This document shows positions 16,618 through 25,243 of a stretch of 64,000 nt of DNA, one piece after another (position 1 is the first letter of the stretch; every line of letters starts with the position of its first letter). Position numbers and translations under genes: made by a program. The notes beneath the pieces were generated by a model. That model was not told where the DNA came from and searched no databases. It worked only from the letters and a program-made list of their open reading frames with translations. The DNA is from Bryobacterales bacterium (lineage in GTDB: Bacteria > Acidobacteriota > Terriglobia > Bryobacterales > Bryobacteraceae): assembly GCA_003166865.1 (NCBI GenBank), contig PMUP01000044.1:1-64000 (forward strand), given 5' to 3'.

Positions 16618-17729
16618 AACAAATCACGCTACGCGAAATCGGAATGCCGCTGGTGCATTTCTTTGAGACCAGCTTCGGCCGCACCACCGAGCGCCGCATC
16701 GTCCTGGTGGAAGTCCAGAGCGGCGGAGTTTCGGGCTGGGGCGAAGTCACCGCCGGCGAGAATCCGTTCTACAACGAAGAGTGGACCGAATCGGCGTGGC
16801 TGATTCTGCGCGATTTCGTTGCGCCGCGCGTTCTCCGGCACGACTTCGCTAGCGCGTCGGATGTTGCGGCCCGAAGCGCCCATATCCGCGGACATCTGAT
16901 GGCCCGCGGCGGACTGGAGGCGGCGGTCTGGGATCTTGAAGCGCGCATGCTTGGGAAGCCGCTCTACCAGCACATCGGCCAGGGGGCCCAAGGGGCCGCG
17001 CACCGCGAAATCCCGTGCGGAGTCTCCATCGGAATCCAGGATTCGGTCCCGCAGCTTCTCCAGAAAATCGAAGCGGAGCTCGCCGCCGGCTACCAGCGCA
17101 TCAAGATGAAGATCAAGCCCGGCTGGGACGTGGACGTGATCCGCGAAGTGCGCCGCCGCTTTCCGGATATTCTACTGATGGCCGACGCTAACTCGGCCTA
17201 CACGCTGGCCGATGCGCCACTGCTCCAGCGCCTGGACGAATTCAACCTGATGATGATCGAGCAGCCGCTGGCGCATGATGAAATCATCGACCACGCCAAG
17301 CTGCAAGCCCAACTGAAAACGCCCATCTGTCTGGATGAATGCATCCGCTCAGCGCATCAGGCCGAACAAGCCATCGCGATGGACGCGGGTCGAATCATCA
17401 ATATCAAACTCGGCCGCGTGGGAGGTTTCGCCGAAGCCAAGCGCGTACACGATGTCGCGCAATCGGCTGGCATCCCGGTGTGGTGCGGCGGCATGCTGGA
17501 GGCGGGCATTGGCCGCGCGCACAACATCGCGCTCGCCACGCTCCCCAATTTCACGCTACCGGGCGACGTCTCGGCGAGCAAACGCTACTGGGCGCGCGAC
17601 ATTATTCATCCGCCTGTGGAGGTGACTTCGCAGGGAACCATCGCTGTGCGGGACGAGCCAGGATTCGGCTACGAACTCGACCGCGAGTTTCTGGATTCAA
17701 TCACCGTCCGGCGGGAATCCGTTATATAA
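16602..17729 (+). CDS. menC: o-Succinylbenzoate synthase / N-acylamino acid racemase-like enolase
   Basis: A 375-residue enolase-superfamily enzyme. The barrel shows KMKIKPGWD with the catalytic KxK lysine pair, the metal ligands in LMADANSAY, MIEQPLAHDEI and CLDECIRSA, and the second lysine in NIKLGRVGG. The C-terminal CGGMLEAGIGRAHN is typical of the o-succinylbenzoate synthase/N-acylamino acid racemase group. It dehydrates SHCHC to o-succinylbenzoate in menaquinone synthesis; several homologs racemise N-acylamino acids. The coupled acetyltransferase upstream makes the racemase activity possible. Starts behind TAGGAAA. Confidence 0.88.
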   Translation: MGIRLEQITLREIGMPLVHFFETSFGRTTERRIVLVEVQSGGVSGWGEVTAGENPFYNEEWTESAWLILRDFVAPRVLRHDFASASDVAARSAHIRGHLMARGGLEAAVWDLEARMLGKPLYQHIGQGAQGAAHREIPCGVSIGIQDSVPQLLQKIEAELAAGYQRIKMKIKPGWDVDVIREVRRRFPDILLMADANSAYTLADAPLLQRLDEFNLMMIEQPLAHDEIIDHAKLQAQLKTPICLDECIRSAHQAEQAIAMDAGRIINIKLGRVGGFAEAKRVHDVAQSAGIPVWCGGMLEAGIGRAHNIALATLPNFTLPGDVSASKRYWARDIIHPPVEVTSQGTIAVRDEPGFGYELDREFLDSITVRRESVI

Positions 17730-19025
17730 ATGGCCGAGTTTCTCGATCTGCTGAAAGCGAACAGAAATTATCGCTGGACATGGAGTGGCCAAGTAGTCAG
17801 CGAGATCGGCGATCATTTCAATAACGTCGCCGTCTTCAGTCTGGCGCTGGCGAACACGCGCTCCGGACTGGTAGTCACCGGAATCATGCTCTCGCGAGCG
17901 ATTCCCGCGATACTGGCCGGGCCCGTCGCGGGCGTGGTGCTCGACCGGCTGGATCGCAAACGCATCATGATCGCGAGCGACCTGATCCGCGCCGTCGTGG
18001 CCATCGGATTCATTCTCGCGATTCCGCGCTCGGACACCTGGCTGCTATATTTGCTCAGCGCGCTGCTGATGTTCGCTTCGCCGTTCTTCACCAGCGGCCG
18101 GTCGGCCATTCTCCCTACCATCGCGAATAAGGAAGAGTTGCACTCGGCTAATTCGCTCACTCAGACCACACAGTGGATGACACTGACCATCGGGGCCTTT
18201 CTTGGCGGCACAACGGTCATGCAGTTCGGCTACAAATGGGCGTTTACGTTCAATGCACTCTCGTTTCTATTTTCGGCAGCCTGCATTTCGCGGCTGCGCG
18301 TCGAACGCGGCGGTTTCCGCGCGGAGCGAACCGCCCTCGCCGAGGACAAGGTGGTGCGGCCCTGGCACGAATACACCGAAGGCCTGCGCTACATGCGCTC
18401 TTCGCCGCTGATCCTGGGGATCGCGCTGCTCGTGGTCGGATGGGCCTCCGGAGGTGGCGCGGCGCAGATCCTGTTCAGCCTATTTGGCGAATTGGTGTTC
18501 AATCGCGGACCGGCGGGCATCGGTTATCTTTGGGCCGCGGCCGGCGTCGGATTGCTCGCCGGCGGAACGTTCGCGCACTGGCTCGGCAAGCGGATTTCGT
18601 TCGGCGCTTACAAGCGCACCATCAGCATCTGCTACGTAGTTCACGGCGGCTCATACGTGATCTTCAGCCAGATGCGCAGTTTCCAAATGGCGCTGTTGTT
18701 TCTCGCGATATCGCGCTCGGCCATCGCGGTCAGCTCGATACTCAACACCTCGCAGCTGCTGCGGCACGTCTCGAACGAATTTCGTGGCCGCGTGTTTGCG
18801 ACCATGGAAACGATGTCCTGGTCGACGATGATGCTTTCGATGGCGGGCGCCGGAGTCGCGTCCGAGAGTTGGAGTCCGCGCGCGATCGGCGTGGTTTCCG
18901 GATTGCTCAGCTCCAGCACCGCGTTCTTCTGGCTATGGGCCAACTGGACCGGACGATTGCCGGAGCCGGCTCGCGAGGGAGTAGAGCCCGAAGAAATCGA
19001 AGTGCATGGCGACCCGGTGGTCTAA
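17730..19025 (+). CDS. MFS transporter (MFS_3 / EntS-like exporter)
   Basis: A 431-residue, twelve-helix permease beginning at the base after the menC stop. Typical features are LKANRNYRWTWSGQVVSEIGDHFNNVAVF, read as successive short N-terminal motifs, GVVLDRLDRKRIMIASD in the helix 2-3 loop, and NSLTQTTQWMTLTIGAFLG. These fit the MFS_3 group that includes the enterobactin exporter EntS and macrolide efflux proteins. The C-terminal tail is acidic. Substrate unknown; likely outward transport of a small molecule. Part of the mazG-menC run. Confidence 0.84.
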   Translation: MAEFLDLLKANRNYRWTWSGQVVSEIGDHFNNVAVFSLALANTRSGLVVTGIMLSRAIPAILAGPVAGVVLDRLDRKRIMIASDLIRAVVAIGFILAIPRSDTWLLYLLSALLMFASPFFTSGRSAILPTIANKEELHSANSLTQTTQWMTLTIGAFLGGTTVMQFGYKWAFTFNALSFLFSAACISRLRVERGGFRAERTALAEDKVVRPWHEYTEGLRYMRSSPLILGIALLVVGWASGGGAAQILFSLFGELVFNRGPAGIGYLWAAAGVGLLAGGTFAHWLGKRISFGAYKRTISICYVVHGGSYVIFSQMRSFQMALLFLAISRSAIAVSSILNTSQLLRHVSNEFRGRVFATMETMSWSTMMLSMAGAGVASESWSPRAIGVVSGLLSSSTAFFWLWANWTGRLPEPAREGVEPEEIEVHGDPVV

Positions 19026-19039
19026 GAGAGACGAGCCGA

Positions 19040-19753
19040 ATGGAAGGCAAACCAATCGTATTAGTCACTGGCGCGGCCAAGCGCATCGGGCGCGCGATTG
19101 CGCTGGTGCTCCATCAATCGGGCTATCGCGTAGCGATTCACTATGGGACCTCGGAGAAGGACGCGCGCGCGACGGCCGAGGAATGCGGATCTGCGCCAAT
19201 TTTCCAAGCCGATCTCGAAAAGGTCGACGAGATCAAGCGCATGTTTCGCGAAGTGGAACAGCAGCTCGGATCGTTGTACGGGCTGGTGAACAACGCCGCG
19301 CGCTTTCGGCGCCGCGATGCATTCGAGATCACCGAAGCCGATTGGGATTTCATCCACAGCATAAATCTCAAAGCGACCTTTTTCTGCTGCCAACAGGGAG
19401 CGTTGTTGATGAAGAAAACCGGCGCGGGACGCATCGTGAACCTGAGCTCGCTGGGTGGCATCCGGCCTTGGGACATGTACGCGCACTATTGCGCATCGAA
19501 GGCCGGCGTGATCATGCTGACGCGGGCGCTAGCCAAGGCGTTCGCGCCCGAGATCACGGTGAACTCGGTGGCGCCGGGCGTAATTCTTGCCTCAGACCAA
19601 GATCCTCGCGCGCAAGAGCTGATCGCGGCGACTCCGGCGAAACGCTCGGGCACCCCGGAAGAGATTGCGGACGCCGTGCTGTACTTTTTGAACGCGTCAA
19701 ATTTCGTCACCGGCCAAGTACTGGCGATCGACGGCGGCTTGAGCCAGCGCTAG
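19040..19753 (+). CDS. SDR-family oxidoreductase (pteridine reductase/FabG-like)
   Basis: A 237-residue classical SDR. It has TGAAKRIGRAIA for NADP binding (the KR of this loop is typical of pteridine reductase-like and FolM-type members), NNAARF, SSLGGIRPWDMYAHYCASKAGV with an intact Ser-Tyr-Lys set, and VAPGVI. ATG 19040 is chosen, 14 bases after the MFS stop; the longer open frame upstream is a shadow of the MFS gene. Substrate is open: a dihydropteridine or an acyl carrier are the usual alternatives. Convergent with the next gene by four bases. Confidence 0.88.
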   Translation: MEGKPIVLVTGAAKRIGRAIALVLHQSGYRVAIHYGTSEKDARATAEECGSAPIFQADLEKVDEIKRMFREVEQQLGSLYGLVNNAARFRRRDAFEITEADWDFIHSINLKATFFCCQQGALLMKKTGAGRIVNLSSLGGIRPWDMYAHYCASKAGVIMLTRALAKAFAPEITVNSVAPGVILASDQDPRAQELIAATPAKRSGTPEEIADAVLYFLNASNFVTGQVLAIDGGLSQR

Positions 19754-20277
19754 TCCGCCGGCGCGGCTGCGGGCGCGGGCTGAAACTTTTCACGCAGCAG
19801 CTTGGCGATGTGCTTGGCGAGATCGTTGGTGACACCGAGATTCTCGCCGAAGAAATGCACTCTGCCCGAAAGGTTCTGACTAAAAAGCACGTTGCCATCG
19901 CGTCCCTCGATGGTCGCCGTAACGTCCAAGCTGGTCCAACCGAAGAGATCGAGCAGTTCGCGCAGCAATTGGTTGCCTTCCTTGAATCGGGAAACCTTGG
20001 TGCGAAGGACCACCAGGTCAGGGAAGCCATTGGCATCGCGATCGCCGCTGCGAAAGACTTTTTGGAATTCGCCATCGTGGCGCACACGCTCGATCATGCG
20101 TTCATAGCCGGTGAAAAGAAACTCGGCGGGAATGCTGACGCTTCCAGCTTCAGGCGGCTCAATTTGAATGTGCGTGCTGGAAAGCTTCGGCGACTTGTCC
20201 TGCGCCATGGCAAGCACAGGGATCAACGCAATGCAAAATGCCGCAACACGTATCACTCCTTTGTAAATGCCACTCAT
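19750..20277 (-). CDS. Secreted hypothetical protein
   Basis: A 175-residue protein with a signal peptide (VIRVAAFCIALIPVLAMA, cleavage before QDKSP). Mature features include IPAEFLFTGYERMIERVRHDGEFQKVFRSG, broken here only for description, and FPDLVVLRTKVSRFKEGN, then a helix ending in HIAKLLREKFQPAPAAA. The DLVVLRTKV segment and size suggest a beta-rich periplasmic domain. No known family recognised. Overlaps the upstream minus-strand gene by four bases, so it is cotranscribed with the gene at 20274. Confidence 0.72.
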   Translation of the reverse strand: MSGIYKGVIRVAAFCIALIPVLAMAQDKSPKLSSTHIQIEPPEAGSVSIPAEFLFTGYERMIERVRHDGEFQKVFRSGDRDANGFPDLVVLRTKVSRFKEGNQLLRELLDLFGWTSLDVTATIEGRDGNVLFSQNLSGRVHFFGENLGVTNDLAKHIAKLLREKFQPAPAAAPAD

Positions 20278-20795
20278 GGCTTCGTTTCCTTCTGAGCTTG
20301 TTCAACCGGGTCGGTGGCGTGCGCGCCAGCAGCGATCAATTGTGTCCGTATACCGGCAGCCTGTCCTTGCGGTACTTCGAAAACCGCGCTGTGGACGCCG
20401 CCCTTCTCGTCCCGGTACAAGACGGTGAGGATGTCCACCTTGGTCCACATCAAGACGCTGAGGAATCGGCCGCTCTCGTAAGGCGCGGCCATCGCGGCGA
20501 CCTTGAATACTTTTCCGGCCGTCCCGCCAGACTGGGTGGTTTCAGATCCCAGGAGGATGTCATCAATCGCGGAGATGGCAACTTTGGCCTGTGATTTGTG
20601 GGAATCGAACAATAATGCGTCGCTCTGCACGCTTAGTTTCCCGCCGCTCTGGGATTTGACGTTCTGCAATCCAATGACGCAGCGGACTGATATTGGCGCA
20701 TCGGCGGAAGCTGCTGCCGCGGACAAGGTTTGCGGCGCCAGGGCTGATAATGTCGCAATCGCCAGGACAGCCCCCGACAGGCTATTCGACGGCAA
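20274..20795 (-). CDS. Secreted hypothetical protein
   Basis: A 173-residue protein with a signal-peptide-like N-terminus (GAVLAIATLSALAPQTLSA). The mature part reads SVRCVIGLQNVKSQSGGKL, LFDSHKSQAKVAISAID, then SVLMWTKVDILTVLYRDEKGG and ends in a polar tail. The SAIDDILLGSET and LTVLYRDEKGG segments point to a PH-like or bacterial lipocalin-like beta domain, but I do not recognise the family. Its start overlaps the small CxxC gene by 14 bases, forming a three-gene run downstream of ArsA. Confidence 0.7.
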   Translation of the reverse strand: MPSNSLSGAVLAIATLSALAPQTLSAAAASADAPISVRCVIGLQNVKSQSGGKLSVQSDALLFDSHKSQAKVAISAIDDILLGSETTQSGGTAGKVFKVAAMAAPYESGRFLSVLMWTKVDILTVLYRDEKGGVHSAVFEVPQGQAAGIRTQLIAAGAHATDPVEQAQKETKP

Positions 20796-21009
20796 CTTTG
20801 GTGCCCTTCCGATCTTGTTTCGCCAGGTGTTCGATGCGCGCGTCCAGCATGCTCCGCATACCCTTGAGCATTTCGATTCGGGCGTTACGAAAATGGTCGC
20901 GCGTGTTTTCCGGCCAGACGTGATCCAGGAATGCCTCGATCTGGGGGCCGGCGATGTCGCAGAAGAAACAGCCGTGCGGGTGCTGAGAGGTGCTTTGTTG
21001 TTCGTCCAT
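20782..21009 (-). CDS. Small CxxC-containing protein next to ArsA
   Basis: A 75-residue protein starting at ATG 21009 behind AGGAAGG; an in-frame start at 21024 is less likely. Features are HPHGCFFCDIAGPQIEAFLDHVW, summarised as a CxxC near the N-terminus, and a charged amphipathic helix with RNARIEMLKGMRSMLDARIEHL. The CxxC could bind a metal or a redox partner; this is inference. It is 30 bases downstream of the ArsA gene and overlaps the next gene, so it is part of the same transcript. Family not recognised. Confidence 0.68.
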   Translation of the reverse strand: MDEQQSTSQHPHGCFFCDIAGPQIEAFLDHVWPENTRDHFRNARIEMLKGMRSMLDARIEHLAKQDRKGTKVAVE

Positions 21010-21039
21010 GTGACCTTCCTTCAACTAGGCCTTTGACTA

Positions 21040-22224
21040 TCAGGCTTCCTTCATCTCTACTGTTAATATCTTATTCTGTAACGACGCTCGCGTGGGTGTG
21101 AGCGCGGCCATGGAGGTTGGGAGTCCGATGTGGCGGCGCAACGTCCCGATCTCCACCACCAGCTCGTCCCCCTTTTTGAACAGCCCCACCTCGCCCTTCA
21201 TCGCAAACGGCAGCCGCAGCCGGACTTCATAGTGCGAGTTGCGTTTCTCAAAGGTGTACGGCGCTTCGGTCCGAACCACCAGCGCCGGATCTTCCTCGCC
21301 GTACAGAACGTTGGCGAGCTCGATCAGGCGTTCGCGGCCCAGCACTTCATGCGTGAACAATGGAACGCGCTTCATCGCCACCGGCTGGAAGTACTCCTCG
21401 ATTTCGTCCAGAATCTTGGATTGCGAGGCCCGCCACTGATCGAACCAGGTGTCGGTGACCGCTTCGGGCAGCACGCGATTGACGATGATGCCGTCCACGG
21501 TGAGACCGTGCAACGAAAAATACACGAACGCGCGCTGGGTCTCTCGCAAGACCATCTTCTCCGGATTGGTCACCAGGCGGACACTCGTAATTGTGGGATT
21601 CTCGAGCAGCTCCGCTATGCCGTCCAGCCGGCCGAACAAATTCTGGATGTTGGCGAAGTAGCTGTCGGGGGGCAGTTCCACCGGCGAAATCCGATTCGCC
21701 ACGGGCCGTACGGCTTTCATCAATCCGCGCTGGAATGGGAACACGTGCTTCATGTACCATTCGAGCGTAGTCGGCATGCTGACGAAGCGCATCGACTCGG
21801 CCGTCGGCGCGCAATCGAGCACGATCACCTGGTAGTGCCCCTCGCGCCGGTACTGATTGACGTACATCATCGCGCTCAGCTCTTCCATGCCGGGCAGAAT
21901 GGCCAGCTCTTCGGCCTCGACGTCGCTGATGCCGGTGGTCCGCAACACCGAGACGACGTAGGTGGAGATCTCGCGCCAGTGCCGCTTGATTTCCTTCTGG
22001 ATGTTGACCTCCTGGATGGAGAGATGATCGTCGATAGGAAGCGGATCGTTGGCTCGGTCCTGGAAGAGGCTGGTTTCTAGATCGAAGGCGTCGGCAAGGC
22101 TGTGGGCCGGATCGACGCTCATGACCAGGGTGCGGTAGCCGAGACGAGAGAGCTGGAGTCCGGTGGCTGCGGCAATGCTAGTCTTGCCCACGCCTCCCTT
22201 GCCGCTGAAGAGCAGGATGCGCAT
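21040..22224 (-). CDS. ArsA-family ATPase with C-terminal Hsp20-like domain
   Basis: A 394-residue ArsA/GET3-type ATPase. The deviant Walker A is FSGKGGVGKTSIAAATG, switch I is MSVDPAHSLADAFD, and switch II DCAPTAESMRFV with APTAE. The C-terminal 70 residues (RLRLPFAMKGEVGLFKKGD to the end) match the ArsA_HSP20 beta domain found in bacterial ArsA homologs of Acidobacteria, Chlorobi and Cyanobacteria. Arsenite-binding cysteines and arsB are not seen, so a role closer to membrane protein targeting or stress handling is more likely than arsenite export. Heads a minus-strand operon. Confidence 0.9.
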   Translation of the reverse strand: MRILLFSGKGGVGKTSIAAATGLQLSRLGYRTLVMSVDPAHSLADAFDLETSLFQDRANDPLPIDDHLSIQEVNIQKEIKRHWREISTYVVSVLRTTGISDVEAEELAILPGMEELSAMMYVNQYRREGHYQVIVLDCAPTAESMRFVSMPTTLEWYMKHVFPFQRGLMKAVRPVANRISPVELPPDSYFANIQNLFGRLDGIAELLENPTITSVRLVTNPEKMVLRETQRAFVYFSLHGLTVDGIIVNRVLPEAVTDTWFDQWRASQSKILDEIEEYFQPVAMKRVPLFTHEVLGRERLIELANVLYGEEDPALVVRTEAPYTFEKRNSHYEVRLRLPFAMKGEVGLFKKGDELVVEIGTLRRHIGLPTSMAALTPTRASLQNKILTVEMKEA

Positions 22225-22257
22225 GCTTCCAGTGTAAGCGAGTCGCCAAACTGCAAG

Positions 22258-22695
22258 TCACAATTTAGGTGTCTTCGACCCAAAAACGTCGCGGAAGTGT
22301 GTGACCGCCGGCGGATTGGTCGCGAACACCACGTTCACGACGTCAAATCGAACCTTTTGCCATGGCACTTCGGCCTGCCGGGCATATTGGCGGGCGGTAC
22401 GAATCAGGCTGGATTGTTTTTGAGCCCCGATGGCGCGGTCGGGCGAACCGTGTTCGTCAGTCTGCCGCGACTTGACTTCGACGAAAACCAGCGTATCGCC
22501 TTCCCAGCCAACCAGATCCACCTCACCGGCGCCCGACGCCAAGCGGTAATTGCAATCCACGACAATAATTCCGGCGCGTTGCAGAAACCGTTGGGCAAGG
22601 TCCTCGCCGCGCCGGCCGAGGGCGTGGTCCTCAGTCATGTGCCTCCTGCGCGCATGCTGCCGGAGGAGGTCCGCGAATTCATAGAGGCCCTTCAT
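22258..22695 (-). CDS. YraN / UPF0102 family protein (putative endonuclease fold)
   Basis: A 145-residue UPF0102 protein with a restriction-endonuclease-like fold. ALGRRGEDLAQRFLQRAG is followed by the core VDCNYRLASGAGEVDLVGWEGDTLVFVEVKSR, where the D-(x)n-ExK pattern would bind a metal. Function in cells is not settled. The start at 22695 includes a conserved N-terminal stretch; an alternative ATG at 22638 has a better ribosome binding site (AGGAGG) and gives 126 residues. Located upstream of the ArsA gene, same strand. Confidence 0.9.
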   Translation of the reverse strand: MKGLYEFADLLRQHARRRHMTEDHALGRRGEDLAQRFLQRAGIIVVDCNYRLASGAGEVDLVGWEGDTLVFVEVKSRQTDEHGSPDRAIGAQKQSSLIRTARQYARQAEVPWQKVRFDVVNVVFATNPPAVTHFRDVFGSKTPKL

Positions 22696-22779
22696 CGCGT
22701 GATCTGGAAGTGCCGTTTCGCGCCAAAAGCTCTCATCAGATCGTGGCGCTAAGCCAGGGCGCTAAGATAGAGGTTACAG

Positions 22780-23058
22780 ATGGGCGATATTCAGATCCTT
22801 ACCATCGCTTTGGCCGCCGTGCCGAATATGCTCGCAGTCCTGGTGGGCATCCGGATCAACAACTCTAGACTTAGCGATACAAATGCGCGCATCGGTGACA
22901 CCAATGCGAACATCCGAGAGTTACGCGGCCACATGGATACGCGGTTCAATGACGTCGATCGGCGCTTCGACGAAATGCGCGATCTCTGGCGGTCCGAGCC
23001 TTATCGTGTCGAGCAAGTGATCGACGCCCGGCTGAAGCATCTCGAGGAACGCGGCTGA
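22780..23058 (+). CDS. Small membrane/coiled-coil protein, RFDEMRDLWR family
   Basis: A 92-residue protein with an N-terminal hydrophobic helix (LTIALAAVPNMLAVLVGI), an Asn/Asp-rich stretch with repeated pattern (DTNARIGDTNANI) and a long charged helix RFDEMRDLWRSEPYRVEQV, DARLKHLEERG. The C-terminal block recurs nearly unchanged at 41034-41243. It looks like a small inner-membrane protein with a cytoplasmic coiled coil, possibly oligomeric. Function unknown. The stop overlaps the start of a truncated paralog (TGATG), so this is a tandem copy. Confidence 0.7.
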   Translation: MGDIQILTIALAAVPNMLAVLVGIRINNSRLSDTNARIGDTNANIRELRGHMDTRFNDVDRRFDEMRDLWRSEPYRVEQVIDARLKHLEERG

Positions 23059-23240
23059 TGAGCGATACCGAATTGCTAAAGGCTATGGCCGTGGCCTCGG
23101 CGCTAAACACGCTTTCCGTGGTGGTTGGGATTCTGATCAACGATGCAAAGCTGCGTGAATTGCGAGCCAATATTGAGGCCATGTTTGATCGATCAGATTC
23201 ACGGTTTGACGAGATGCGCGATCGGTCCCGACTTACTTGA
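23058..23240 (+). pseudogene. Truncated tandem paralog of the 22780 protein
   Basis: A 60-residue frame that starts in the stop of the preceding paralog. It keeps the N-terminal helix (ASALNTLSVVVGILIND) and reaches SDSRFDEMRD, then stops after RSRLT instead of continuing LWRSE. The last bases overlap the end of the convergent methyltransferase gene by eight bases. Compared with the full copies it lacks the C-terminal 25 or so residues. It may be a degraded duplicate or a short functional variant; degraded is more likely. Confidence 0.5.
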
Positions 23241-23793
23241 TCGCCTCGAACTCGAATTCCATCACTTTCCCGCGCACCACGTAGCACAGATAATACTCCC
23301 AAAACTTCCGGAAGCGCAGGAAGTGGTTCACCAGAAACTCGAAGCCTAGCCAACGCCATAGCGCCAGCAATCTCACGTGAACCTTCACCTCCCGAAATCG
23401 CGCCGAGCTGTAGTAGCCGAAGCCGCCGTGGTTCTCGCCAAAATAGCGGAACGAGAAACTGTTCAGGTGCCAGCGGTGTGTAGGATCGCAAAACGAGCTG
23501 AAGTCGGTGTAGTGCGGCGTCACGAGGTACACCCGGCCGCCCGGCACAACCACGCGATGGAACTCCTCCATGGCGCGAATCACGTCGGAAACGTGCTCGA
23601 TCACATGCACCGCGCGCAGCTCACCGAAGGAGCTGTCGCGAAATGGGTAAGGAAAACGGTCCAGGTCGCACAGCACGTCGGCGCGGGTGTTCGGGTTGCG
23701 ATCCACGCCGATGGCGCCGGGATATTTGTTGATGCCGCATCCGACGTCGAGAATGCGCTTGGAGGCGGCGCTTACACCGCCAGCTTTAAGCAT
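23233..23793 (-). CDS. Class I SAM-dependent methyltransferase
   Basis: A 186-residue methyltransferase starting at ATG 23793 inside the end of the aminotransferase gene (22 bases overlap). Motif I is ILDVGCGINKYPGAIGVD, then DLDRFPYPFRDSSF in motif II, AVHVIEHVSDVIRAMEEFHRVV and PGGRVYLVTPHYT. It fits the Methyltransf_11 group that acts on small molecules or lipids. The longer upstream open frame is discarded as an aminotransferase shadow. The adjacent aminotransferase suggests cotranscription, but the substrate cannot be read off. Confidence 0.87.
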   Translation of the reverse strand: MLKAGGVSAASKRILDVGCGINKYPGAIGVDRNPNTRADVLCDLDRFPYPFRDSSFGELRAVHVIEHVSDVIRAMEEFHRVVVPGGRVYLVTPHYTDFSSFCDPTHRWHLNSFSFRYFGENHGGFGYYSSARFREVKVHVRLLALWRWLGFEFLVNHFLRFRKFWEYYLCYVVRGKVMEFEFEAIK

Positions 23794-25115
23794 TCCTCCA
23801 GTGTATCTACAGCGAAATCGGCTTGATCGCGGGTGATCACCAGCGGAGGACAAAGGCGAATCGCGTTGCGTCCGGCGCCGAGCACCAGCAGACCGCGCTC
23901 GAAGGCCAGCGATTGAACGCGCTCTCGCATCTCGTGCGCGCGCTCCTTGCTCTTTTGATCGAGGACGAGCTCGAAACCGATCATCAGTCCCAAGCCCCGA
24001 ACGTCGCCGACATTGCGGAAACGTTTGGGCCAATGGCGAAGGCGATCGAGAATATGGCCGCCGATTGTGGCCGCGTTCGCGATCAGTTCACTTTCGAGCA
24101 GGTCGATGGTTGCCAGCGCCGCCGCCACGGCCACTGGATTTCCGCCGAACGTGGAAGCGTGCGCACCGGGTGGCCAGTCCATAATTTCCGCGCGCGCGAT
24201 CATCGCGCTCAACGGCAATCCGCTCGCGATGCCTTTGGCAGTGGTGAAGATGTCGGGCGCGACGCCGAAGTGCTCCGCGGCCCACATCTTGCCGGTCCGT
24301 CCCATGCCGCATTGGACCTCATCGAAGATCAGCAGGATGCCATGCCGGTCGGCCAAGCGCCGCAGCTCTTCGTGGAAAGCCTTGGGTGGGACCAAGTAGC
24401 CGCCTTCGCCCTGGATGGGCTCGACGACGATACCAGCGACTTCTTCGGCGGGAAGGATGGTGCGGAACAGCTCGTCCTCGATGAAGCGCACGCAGCTCAC
24501 CGCGTGGTCGTCCGCGGTGACGCTATTGGGCCGGCGGTAGGGATCGGGAAATTGCGCGTGATATACGCCTGGAACCAGCGGTCCAAAGCCTCGGCGCTGG
24601 GTCACCTTACTTGCGGTGAGCGACAGCGCGCCCATCGTTCGTCCGTGAAAAGAGCCGGTGAACGCGATGAATTTGTCGCGGCCCGTATGATAGCGAGCCA
24701 GTTTCATGGCGGCCTCGGTGGCTTCGGTTCCCGAGTTCCCGAAGTACACGCGATGCGCGCCGCCGCCAGGTGCGATCGAGGCCAGCTTCTCGGCCAACTG
24801 CACCATGTTTTCGTAATAGAAATCGGTGCCCGACATGTGGATCAGCCGGTTGGCTTGCTGTTCAATCGCAGCGACCACCTTGGGATGACAGTGGCCGGTG
24901 GAGGCGACCGCGATCCCCGCGTTGAAATCGAGGAAGCGGTTTCCATCGACATCTTCGATGATTGCGCCTTCACCGCGCGCGGCAACCAGCGGATAACAGC
25001 GGGTGTAGGACGGCGACAGGACGCGGGCGTCGCGCTCGATGACAGCCGTGGCGCGGGGGCCCGGCAGGGCGGTCAAAAGATGTGGAAGATCCAAACGGAT
25101 TTCTTGAGCAAGCAT
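23772..25115 (-). CDS. Class III PLP-dependent aminotransferase (acetylornithine/GABA-type)
   Basis: A 447-residue fold-type I class III aminotransferase. Visible are FLDFNAGIAVASTGHCHP, GNSGTEATEAAMKLAR, FHGRT in the substrate loop, E-P-I-Q-G-E-G-G at VVEPIQGEGG, D265 in LLIFDEVQCGMGRTG and the Schiff-base lysine K294 in TTAKGIASGLPL. It transfers an amino group from an omega-amine such as acetylornithine or 4-aminobutyrate to 2-oxoglutarate; amino acid racemases of archaea share this fold. No arginine genes are near, so the substrate is open. A GAGGAG lies upstream of ATG 25115. Confidence 0.88.
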   Translation of the reverse strand: MLAQEIRLDLPHLLTALPGPRATAVIERDARVLSPSYTRCYPLVAARGEGAIIEDVDGNRFLDFNAGIAVASTGHCHPKVVAAIEQQANRLIHMSGTDFYYENMVQLAEKLASIAPGGGAHRVYFGNSGTEATEAAMKLARYHTGRDKFIAFTGSFHGRTMGALSLTASKVTQRRGFGPLVPGVYHAQFPDPYRRPNSVTADDHAVSCVRFIEDELFRTILPAEEVAGIVVEPIQGEGGYLVPPKAFHEELRRLADRHGILLIFDEVQCGMGRTGKMWAAEHFGVAPDIFTTAKGIASGLPLSAMIARAEIMDWPPGAHASTFGGNPVAVAAALATIDLLESELIANAATIGGHILDRLRHWPKRFRNVGDVRGLGLMIGFELVLDQKSKERAHEMRERVQSLAFERGLLVLGAGRNAIRLCPPLVITRDQADFAVDTLEECLKLAV

Positions 25116-25243
25116 TGCAGTCTCCTCTGTCTACTGTTAGTAAGCGGGGCTGAACAGCAGGAAGGAAACTAGTCGGAGCCGAACAAGCTAGGGCGGGATG
25201 TTGCCGGTCGCGACATAATGGTACTAATAATTGTAGCATCTTA

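Noticed and set aside
18173-19753. A 526-residue reading of the SDR frame, suggesting a fusion
   Set aside because: The extra N-terminus is a shadow of the MFS gene; the SDR starts at ATG 19040.
23233-24033. Methyltransferase frame extended to 266 residues
   Set aside because: The first 80 codons overlap the aminotransferase and read as Arg-rich noise; ATG 23793 is the family start.
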